Source: Betaproteobacteria bacterium (GTDB taxonomy: Bacteria > Pseudomonadota > Gammaproteobacteria > Burkholderiales > SG8-39). From it: a stretch of DNA of 5,794 bases. Shown here one piece after another: positions 1 through 5,116 of this stretch (positions within the stretch are counted from its first letter, which is position 1; each line of letters starts with the position of its first letter). The notes beneath the pieces were generated by a model. It saw only the letters and a list, made by a program, of their open reading frames with translations. It had not been told where the DNA came from and did no database searches. A program made the translations under genes and the position numbers. The stretch covers positions 1 to 5,794 of the forward strand of contig CANIIN010000199.1 of NCBI GenBank assembly GCA_947467405.1. The letters are read 5' to 3'.

Positions 1-124
1 CGCCCTCGATGACGAACACGATGGCCAGCGCAATGATGAAAATCGGAATGGCGAACGGCCGCGTGAACTCATTGCTTGCAGCAAAGAAAGTCAGAACGAT
101 GACGCCGATCAGTTTTGGCAGCAT
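1..124 (-). CDS. SPFH/band-7 domain protein (QmcA/stomatin-like), N-terminal fragment
   Basis: Only the first 41 residues are in the window; the gene continues past the left edge. The fragment is almost wholly hydrophobic: MLPKLIGVIVLTFF, a short polar turn (AASNEFTRPF), then AIPIFIIALAIVFVIEG. This is the N-terminal membrane anchor expected just before the SPFH core. The ATG at 124 is supported by GGAGG (133-129 on the minus strand) four bases upstream. The gene lies 41 bp downstream of an NfeD-family gene on the same strand, and NfeD-SPFH operons are widespread in bacteria. SPFH proteins oligomerise at the inner membrane, organise microdomains and partner with NfeD proteins. The assignment rests mainly on this context plus the anchor; the diagnostic SPFH domain is outside the window. 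Another small membrane protein cannot be excluded from the visible part alone. Confidence 0.72.
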   Translation of the reverse strand, partial: MLPKLIGVIVLTFFAASNEFTRPFAIPIFIIALAIVFVIEG

Positions 125-165
125 GTCGCCTCCGGGAAATTGGGGATTGGATGGTTTGGCGGGAG

Positions 166-591
166 TCATGGCTTGTTGCGGGTAATGCGCAGCGTACTGC
201 CTTCAACCGAAACGATATAGAAAGAATCGCCGCGAGCGGGAACTCCCGAATCGCCCTCGATCTGGGCGTCCCATTGCGTATCACGATAGCGTACGCGGGC
301 ACGTCCAGCGGACTGATTCGACCAAGACTCGAAAATAGCAGACTGCCCGACGTCCAGCGAAGCCATCGGCGCATCCCCGCCGGTGCGCGGCCGCGCGCGC
401 ACCCACATCACGCCGGCGATGGTAACCGCGGCGGCAGCAACCGCCTGCAACCCGAATCCGAGCTTGAGCCAGGCCATCAGCGCCCCGGCGAACGCGCCGA
501 TCCCCAGCACCAGCAGATAGAACGTGCCGGTCACGAGTTCGGCAATAACCAGCACGAAGCCGGCGATCACCCACATCAGATCAATATCCAT
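166..591 (-). CDS. NfeD family membrane protein (SPFH/stomatin operon partner)
   Basis: A 141-residue protein of the short NfeD class, without the N-terminal ClpP-like protease domain of long NfeD. Hydrophobic segments lie at about residues 5-21, 24-42 and 46-64, with the characteristic helix pattern AELVTGTFYLLVLG (17-30). A short arginine/proline linker (65-72) leads to a soluble beta-rich domain at about 77-139. This contains DVGQSAIF, GRARVRYRDTQWDA and a final GDSFYIVSVEGSTLRI, which fits the OB-fold NfeD C-terminal domain. The family works at the inner membrane with SPFH partners in membrane organisation and protein quality control; no catalytic activity is expected of the short form. 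The start at 591 is preferred over the more upstream ATG at 687, because the extra 32 residues are polar and un-family-like and an AGGGAG-type ribosome site lies just upstream. The SPFH gene follows after 41 bp, probably in one transcript. Confidence 0.88.
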   Translation of the reverse strand: MDIDLMWVIAGFVLVIAELVTGTFYLLVLGIGAFAGALMAWLKLGFGLQAVAAAAVTIAGVMWVRARPRTGGDAPMASLDVGQSAIFESWSNQSAGRARVRYRDTQWDAQIEGDSGVPARGDSFYIVSVEGSTLRITRNKP

Positions 592-672
592 TGGCTCCCT
601 CTCTTGCCATTCCGCCCGCTCTCTCGCTTTTGTTCCGCAGGCATGTCCGATGGCTCGCCATGGACACGCCGA

Positions 673-700
673 ATAATCATAACCCAATGCCTACCGTCAC
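673..700 (-). promoter_or_regulatory. Candidate promoter for the NfeD-SPFH operon
   Basis: On the minus strand, GTGACG (700-695) and GATTAT (678-673) are separated by 16 bp. Each matches its sigma-70 box consensus at four of six positions. An overlapping alternative -10, TATGAT, lies at 681-676. This would give a leader of roughly 75 bases before the NfeD ATG at 591. It is the most AT-rich spot in the 592-831 divergent intergenic region, where I see nothing else convincing. The call rests on weak consensus matching only. Confidence 0.22.
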
Positions 701-831
701 GAGTTCCCGCGCGACCTGCCGAGTTATCGACTCCCGAATCGATGCAGCCAGCCCCTCCTGATCACAGACTTACCGTGCGCACTTGGGTACACTTGCAGCT
801 TCGCACATTGGTACATCAGGAGAGAACCATC

Positions 832-1011
832 ATGATCAAGTGGGGCGCCATCACCTTCGGCATCGGTTTTGCCATCATGATCATCGACATCATCATGGCG
901 CGAAAGAAGAAGGAAGGCTTTCAGCCGTCCGACCGCCAGCGCATTCTCGGTATCCTGTGGTTATCGATCTTCGCCTCGGGCCTGGTCATGGGACTCATCG
1001 CCTTCTCGTGA
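832..1011 (+). CDS. Small two-helix membrane protein, function unknown
   Basis: A 59-residue protein that I do not recognise as a named family. The ATG at 832 has a strong ribosome site, AGGAGA at 818-823, eight bases upstream. Two hydrophobic segments are clear: residues 5-22 (GAITFGIGFAIMIIDIIM) and 38-58 (ending SGLVMGLIAF). They are joined by a very basic loop, ARKKKEGFQPSDRQR (23-37). By the positive-inside rule the loop should be cytoplasmic, with short N- and C-termini outside, forming an inner-membrane hairpin. The SDR gene starts 61 bp downstream on the same strand with no obvious terminator between, so they may share a transcript. Small hydrophobic hairpin proteins can be regulators of larger membrane partners, but no function can be assigned here. 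Coding is supported by the ribosome site, the coherent helix-loop-helix design and the clean stop before the next gene. Confidence 0.75.
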   Translation: MIKWGAITFGIGFAIMIIDIIMARKKKEGFQPSDRQRILGILWLSIFASGLVMGLIAFS

Positions 1012-1072
1012 TGCCCGCCCACGCACTGTCCGGCGACGCCCACAATTGTCAGTCAAGAAATCCGGCCCATCC

Positions 1073-1807
1073 ATGAACATCTCCCTGGCGGGCAAGGTCG
1101 CGCTCATCACCGGCGGCGGCAGCGGCATCGGGCGCACCATTGCTGAAACCTTCGCCGCAGCCGGCGCGAAGGTGGTCGTCGCAGGCCGGCGTGAAGACAA
1201 GCTTGCAGAGGTGGCCGCCTCCATCACAAAGTCCGGCGGTGCCGCGCGCGGCATTGCCACGGACGTCACCAGCGAGAACAGCGTCACGCACCTCTTCAGC
1301 GCCGCGATCGAGGCGTTCGGCAGCGTGGATATCCTGGTCAACAATGCCGGCAGCTTCGGCGGCGGACCGACCGATCTGGTGCCGCTGGCGGAGTGGCGCG
1401 CCATGATCGAGGTCAACCTCACCGGCGCGTTCATCTGCAGTCGCGAGGCCTTTCGCATCATGAAGGCGAACAGGCGTGGCCGCATCATCAACATCGGCAG
1501 CACGTCCGCCAAAGTGCCGCGAGCCGGCTCGGCGGCATACGCCGCGTCCAAATTCGGCTTGGACGGATTGACCCGGGCCATGGCCATTGAGGCACGCGAA
1601 TTCGGCGTCGGTGTGAGCATCATCCACCCCGGCAACACCGTTCCCGGAGTATGGAGCGGACAGGAAGACCAGGTGCGGAACGAAGGCCTCATGGACGCGG
1701 CGAACGTGGCACAGATTGCGACGCTCATGGCCGGCATGCCGCAAGACGTGCTGCTGTACGAAAGCGTGGTGCTGCCTCTGGGCATGCCGTTCCTGGGAAG
1801 AGGCTGA
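1073..1807 (+). CDS. SDR family NAD(P)-dependent oxidoreductase
   Basis: A 244-residue classical short-chain dehydrogenase/reductase with a single Rossmann domain, expected in the cytosol. The cofactor motif TGGGSGIG is at 13-20, and the NNAG motif that stabilises the central sheet is at 90-93. The catalytic tetrad is complete: N115, S143, Y156 and K160 (YAASK). Strand beta-2 ends in AGRR (37-40) with no acidic residue, and paired arginines there usually favour NADP(H) over NAD(H). After the active site, PGNTVPG (186-192) opens the variable substrate-binding region. The protein ends VVLPLGMPFLGRG without a long C-terminal extension. The ATG at 1073 gives the usual MxxxLxGKVALITGG opening; an in-frame TTG at 1046 would add nine residues but has no better ribosome site. 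Neither start has a strong Shine-Dalgarno. The substrate cannot be deduced, and the flanking genes do not indicate one. Confidence 0.93.
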   Translation: MNISLAGKVALITGGGSGIGRTIAETFAAAGAKVVVAGRREDKLAEVAASITKSGGAARGIATDVTSENSVTHLFSAAIEAFGSVDILVNNAGSFGGGPTDLVPLAEWRAMIEVNLTGAFICSREAFRIMKANRRGRIINIGSTSAKVPRAGSAAYAASKFGLDGLTRAMAIEAREFGVGVSIIHPGNTVPGVWSGQEDQVRNEGLMDAANVAQIATLMAGMPQDVLLYESVVLPLGMPFLGRG

Positions 1808-1840
1808 ACCCGGCCACCTCACACGCCGGCATTTACCCAC

Positions 1841-1902
1841 CCATTCGATTCGACAGACCATTCGATAATGCCCTGAAGATCCGCTCCAGAAGACAATCTT
1901 CA
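1841..1902 (+). promoter_or_regulatory. Candidate promoter/operator region upstream of the persulfide dioxygenase gene
   Basis: The 114-bp gap after the SDR gene holds three signals. CCATTCGAT occurs twice, at 1841-1849 and 1858-1866, exactly 17 bp apart. The second copy runs into GATAAT (1864-1869), a five-of-six match to the -10 box, but no good -35 box sits at the right distance. Further down, TGAAGAT (1874-1880) and ATCTTCA (1896-1902) form a perfect 7-bp inverted repeat with a 15-bp spacer. It falls between the possible start of transcription and GGAGG at 1906-1910, so it could be an operator or a leader stem-loop. The ribosome site is 11 bases from the ATG, slightly long. Independent transcription of the sulfur gene is plausible, but the boxes are consensus matches only. 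Confidence 0.33.
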
Positions 1903-1921
1903 CACGGAGGCCCAGCCCACC

Positions 1922-2980
1922 ATGTCATTCCGCCAGCTGTTCGATCCCGCCTCCTCCACGTACACCTACCTGCTGGCGGATGACGCCACGCACGTCGCCG
2001 TGCTCATTGACCCGGTGGTCGAACAACTCGACACCTACTTGAAACTGCTGCGCGAACACGGACTCGCGCTGCACTACACGCTGGAAACCCACGTGCACGC
2101 CGACCACATCACCGGCGCACAGGCCATCAAGCAGGCGCTGGTCGATCAACCGGCCTTGCAGACCGCCGTTTCACGCGACTGCAATGCACAGGGATTCGAC
2201 TGCTACCTGACTGACGGTGACGTCATCCTGTTCGGGCACGAGGAGATCATGGTCATCGCGACCCCGGGCCACACACCGGGCAGCGTCTCCTATCTTTGGC
2301 GCGATCGCCTGTTCACCGGTGACTGCCTGCTGATCGGCGGCTGTGGCCGCACGGACTTCCAGGGCGGCAGCGCCGAAGCGCAGTACCACAGCATCACGAC
2401 ACGCCTGTTTGCGCTCGACGACAACGTGCTGGTCTATCCCGGCCACGACTACAAGGGACGCCGCGTCTCCAGCATCGGCGAGGAAAAAGTGCTCAATGCC
2501 CGGGTGACGGGTCGCTCGCTGCCGGAATTCGTCGCCACCATGAACTCGCTCGGCCTGCCAGCGCCGGCACGCATCCATGAAGCGGTACCAGCCAACCTGA
2601 TGGGCGGCACGGTACCGCCCGCGCATCACGCCGCAGCCGACATTCCGGTGCTCAATATCTCGGCCACGCAGTTGTCAAAGTTCTGGCTGCCGGGGAAACG
2701 CCCGGCGTCCATGACGCTGCTCGATGTGCGCACGCCGGCGGAGTTCGCCACACTGCACGTTGACGGGGCGGTCAATCGCCCGCTGGACCGACTGGATGCC
2801 AGCGGACTTCGCGCCACGCTGAATGCCGAGGACACCATCTACTGCATCTGCCAGACCGGCACCCGCAGCCAGTTCGCGGCACGCGAACTGCGTGCCGCCG
2901 GTTTTCGCAACGTGGTTCATGTCGACGGCGGCACCAACGCCTGGCAAAGCGCCGGCCTGCCGGTGAAGCGCGACTCCTGA
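1922..2980 (+). CDS. Persulfide dioxygenase-rhodanese fusion (ETHE1-like MBL fold plus sulfurtransferase)
   Basis: A 352-residue two-domain protein. Residues 1 to about 235 form a metallo-beta-lactamase-fold persulfide dioxygenase. The metal motif is THVHADH (56-62), with H117 (GHTPGS) and D134 (TGD); H57, H117 and D134 match the single-iron ligands of human ETHE1. The family signature GCGRTDFQ is at 140-147, including the arginine (R143) equivalent to disease-linked R163 of ETHE1, and PGHDY is at 173-177. Residues about 240-350 form a rhodanese domain with DVRTPAEF (268-275) and the active loop CQTGTRS, where C310 is the expected persulfide-bearing cysteine. A second cysteine, C308, lies two residues earlier. 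Known family chemistry: the first domain oxidises glutathione persulfide with O2 to sulfite and glutathione, while the rhodanese moves sulfane sulfur between persulfide, sulfite and thiosulfate. The role is cytosolic sulfide detoxification. No sulfide:quinone reductase gene is in the window. Confidence 0.94.
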   Translation: MSFRQLFDPASSTYTYLLADDATHVAVLIDPVVEQLDTYLKLLREHGLALHYTLETHVHADHITGAQAIKQALVDQPALQTAVSRDCNAQGFDCYLTDGDVILFGHEEIMVIATPGHTPGSVSYLWRDRLFTGDCLLIGGCGRTDFQGGSAEAQYHSITTRLFALDDNVLVYPGHDYKGRRVSSIGEEKVLNARVTGRSLPEFVATMNSLGLPAPARIHEAVPANLMGGTVPPAHHAAADIPVLNISATQLSKFWLPGKRPASMTLLDVRTPAEFATLHVDGAVNRPLDRLDASGLRATLNAEDTIYCICQTGTRSQFAARELRAAGFRNVVHVDGGTNAWQSAGLPVKRDS

Positions 2981-2984
2981 GACG

Positions 2985-3047
2985 TTACGCCTTAAGCCTT
3001 ACGCTTCACGCTTCACGCTTCACGCTTCACGCCTCACGCCTCACGCC
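2985..3047. repeat. Heptamer tandem repeat, nine units, between convergent genes
   Basis: Nine consecutive 7-bp units read TTACGCC, TTAAGCC, TTACGCT, three TCACGCT and three TCACGCC. A degenerate tenth unit, TTCAACC (3048-3054), overlaps the last codons of the minus-strand CoA ligase gene. The tract fills 63 of the 68 bases between the stop codon of the dioxygenase-rhodanese gene and that of the ligase. The unit is not self-complementary, so it does not form an ordinary hairpin terminator. Variants are sorted along the array, with TTA units at the left, then T-ending, then C-ending units, as expected for stepwise local duplication. Confidence 0.95.
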
Positions 3048-3048
3048 T

Positions 3049-4914
3049 TCAACCGCGCTGGCGCGCGATGGTCCGGGCACTGGGCGGATGGCGATACAAC
3101 TCCTCTACCACGGCGGTGCGACGATCCAGCACCGAGCGCTGACTGACCGATGCCTTGTCGGTCTGCTCACCATTGTCGAGACTGGGCTGCTCGGGTTCGA
3201 TCACGACGCGATCGATGCGCTCCGAACTGCCGGCACTGGCCTCCTGTGAATCGAGAACCTTCTGCGCCAGAGCGCGGATCACAGGATGGCTGGCAAATGC
3301 CTCACCAGTCGCGTTGGCCGGCAGGTCGGGACAGAGCGACCTGCACGCTTCGACATTGAGGAACAGCATCGCGCCAACGTAGTCACGGCCATGACCGGTG
3401 ACGACGGCGTCGCGCAGGTAGGGTGCGAAGCCGGCGATCATCCGGTCGCGCAGGCCGCCCACGTTGACCCAGGTACCCGACGACAACTTGAAATCCTCGA
3501 CCACGCGCCCGTCGAACATGAAGCCGCGCTGCGGATCAGCCTGATCGACATAGGTCACGGCATCGCCTATCTTGAAGAAGCCTTCCTCGTCGAAGGCGGC
3601 AGCGGTCCGTTCCGGATCCTTCCAGTACGACTTCACCACAGCCGGGCCGCGCAGGCGCACTTCGAGCTTCTTTCCGACCGGGACGATCTTCGCCTCCATG
3701 CCCGGCACGGGCAGGCCGACGATGGTCTTGTTGCCCACGTGCCAGTTGGCCAGCAGCGCAGTCGGACCCGCGTCGGTGGACCCCACGCCATTGCCGATCG
3801 CGATGCGCTCGCCGGTAACCTCGACCTGCAGGGCTTCCAGCTCATCGAGCAGATGCCTGGGCATCGGCGCCCCGCCGAACATGCTGCACACCATGTTGCG
3901 GAACATGTTCTCGGCCGCGGCACGATCCTCGCGCAGCAGCGGCAGCAACACTTCGACGCCCTTGGGCACGCTCATGTAATAGGTGGGCGAAACCTGCTTC
4001 AGCATTTGCACGGTCTTCTCGATCAGGCCCGGCATCGGGCGTCCCATGTCGATGTTGAAGGTGCCGCCGTTGTACATCACCATGCCCAGATTGTTGTTGC
4101 CGCCGAAGGTGTGGTGCCAGGGCATCCAGTCCACCAGAACCAGATCGTCGGCCACGAACGGGCAGGTCTGCAGGATGGCCTGCTGGTTGGAGACGATCAT
4201 GCGCTGCGTGACCGGAACGCCCTTGGGCACGCCGGTGGAACCGGAGGTGAACAGGATCTTGCCGATGGTGTCCAGACCGACGCGGGCATGCGCAGCGTCC
4301 ACATCGGCAGTCGCACGCGTGCCGATCAATGACGAGAACAGCGTAGTGCCGCCCTTGCGATCGAACGGCGAATGCCCCACCACGACTTCGACGTCCGCAC
4401 CGACAGCCCCCGCTATGGCCTTCGCATAGCGCTCGCCGTTGTCGACATAGACCAGCCCGGGATTGGCCAGTCCAAGCACGTGCTTCAGCTTCATGAAGTC
4501 CGTGGACAACAACGAGTAGGAGGGCGACACGTGGACGCACGGCACGCCGGACATCATGCAGCCAAACGCCAGCAGGGCATTTTCGATGCCGTTCTCGGAC
4601 AGGATGGCCACCGGCCTGTCCTGTGACAGGCCACGCTCGATCAGCGCCTGCGCCACGCTGCGCACCTTGGACAAGGCCTCGGCCCAGGTGAGGCGGTTCC
4701 ACTGCCCGCCCGAATCCATTTCCGCGAGGAACACCGCATTCGGCTTGACGCGCGCCCAATGCTCGAGTTTCTCGGTCAGCTTGTCGGGATGGGCACCCAG
4801 CGGCTCCTTGTGACGGACGATCACGGTGCCGTCAGCGCGCTTGTCGAAAATCGCTTCGGCAGTTCCAAGACGGACCGGACGCAATGGCGCGTCGGCGGGG
4901 TTTTGCGCAGTCAT
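3049..4914 (-). CDS. Feruloyl-CoA synthase-type acid-CoA ligase (ANL superfamily)
   Basis: A 621-residue AMP-forming ligase expected to activate a carboxylic acid, probably ferulate or a related aromatic acid, to its CoA thioester via an acyl-adenylate. The phosphate-binding loop FTSGSTGVPKG is at 222-232. The following ATP motif is GVGSTDAG, with S379-T380-D381 where most relatives have T-E. The ribose-contacting Asp is in KIGDAV (D451). The hinge and C-terminal segment FDGRVVEDFKLSSGTWV (from 467) is highly characteristic of feruloyl-CoA synthases. K587 in GEQTDKASVSQR is the probable adenylation lysine. Length fits the family, which runs to about 600 residues or a little more. Start 4914 is chosen over ATGs at 4929 and 4941 because of a well-placed ribosome site. 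The gene is convergent with the dioxygenase gene and divergent from a transporter. The hydratase/aldolase and vanillin dehydrogenase usual for ferulate are not in view, so the exact substrate is uncertain. Confidence 0.85.
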   Translation of the reverse strand: MTAQNPADAPLRPVRLGTAEAIFDKRADGTVIVRHKEPLGAHPDKLTEKLEHWARVKPNAVFLAEMDSGGQWNRLTWAEALSKVRSVAQALIERGLSQDRPVAILSENGIENALLAFGCMMSGVPCVHVSPSYSLLSTDFMKLKHVLGLANPGLVYVDNGERYAKAIAGAVGADVEVVVGHSPFDRKGGTTLFSSLIGTRATADVDAAHARVGLDTIGKILFTSGSTGVPKGVPVTQRMIVSNQQAILQTCPFVADDLVLVDWMPWHHTFGGNNNLGMVMYNGGTFNIDMGRPMPGLIEKTVQMLKQVSPTYYMSVPKGVEVLLPLLREDRAAAENMFRNMVCSMFGGAPMPRHLLDELEALQVEVTGERIAIGNGVGSTDAGPTALLANWHVGNKTIVGLPVPGMEAKIVPVGKKLEVRLRGPAVVKSYWKDPERTAAAFDEEGFFKIGDAVTYVDQADPQRGFMFDGRVVEDFKLSSGTWVNVGGLRDRMIAGFAPYLRDAVVTGHGRDYVGAMLFLNVEACRSLCPDLPANATGEAFASHPVIRALAQKVLDSQEASAGSSERIDRVVIEPEQPSLDNGEQTDKASVSQRSVLDRRTAVVEELYRHPPSARTIARQRG

Positions 4915-4920
4915 TGCTCT

Positions 4921-4926
4921 TCTCCT
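4921..4926 (-). promoter_or_regulatory. Ribosome binding site that fixes the CoA ligase start
   Basis: AGGAGA on the minus strand (4926-4921) is followed by six bases and then the ATG at 4914. This is near-ideal spacing. The in-frame ATG at 4929 overlaps the upstream edge of this site, and the one at 4941 has no comparable purine run, so translation most likely begins at 4914. Confidence 0.8.
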
Positions 4927-4982
4927 CATGAACCCGTTCAAATCGGGCCGGCGACATTTTCCTACAGGTTTGGAACGACAGG

Positions 4983-5005
4983 GATTTCTTCACGAATGTG
5001 AAATC
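4983..5005. promoter_or_regulatory. Nested inverted repeat, candidate operator in the ligase/transporter divergent region
   Basis: GATTTC (4983-4988) and GAAATC (5000-5005) form a perfect 6-bp inverted repeat with an 11-bp spacer. Inside it, TTCAC (4989-4993) and GTGAA (4998-5002) form a second dyad with a 4-bp spacer. The centres of the two dyads differ by 1.5 bp. The element lies 69 bp upstream of the ligase ATG and 111 bp upstream of the transporter GTG, in the only regulatory space the two share. It resembles the operator of a dimeric repressor in size, but no regulator gene is in the window. No convincing -35/-10 pair was found on either strand nearby. Confidence 0.35.
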
Positions 5006-5116
5006 GACGCAGGCCTGCCACGGCTCACCGCAATGCGGCATCAGAGGCCGCACGTGCATTTCTGCTACTGTGCCATCTCCGCCGCGACCGCAGCACGTAC
5101 GAGAAAGACAAAAACA

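Noticed and set aside
115..1011. Long plus-strand open frame of 298 codons
   Set aside because: Its first two thirds lie antisense to the NfeD gene and give a low-complexity Arg/Pro/His-rich product. Only its last 60 codons, from the ATG at 832 with a ribosome site, look like a real protein.
961..1785. 274-codon and overlapping 284-codon (1049-1903) minus-strand frames antisense to the SDR gene
   Set aside because: The opposite strand carries a complete SDR with all catalytic motifs, and the antisense products show no domain structure or ribosome site.
1810..1834. Possible terminator after the SDR gene: CCGGC and GCCGG with a 10-base loop, then CATTT
   Set aside because: The stem is only 5 bp and the T-run only three bases, too weak to call an intrinsic terminator.
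3286..4332. 348-codon plus-strand frame antisense to the CoA ligase
   Set aside because: The product is rich in His, Arg, Ala and Gly with no recognisable domain. It is wholly covered by a well-conserved ligase on the other strand, a usual artefact of GC-rich codon use.
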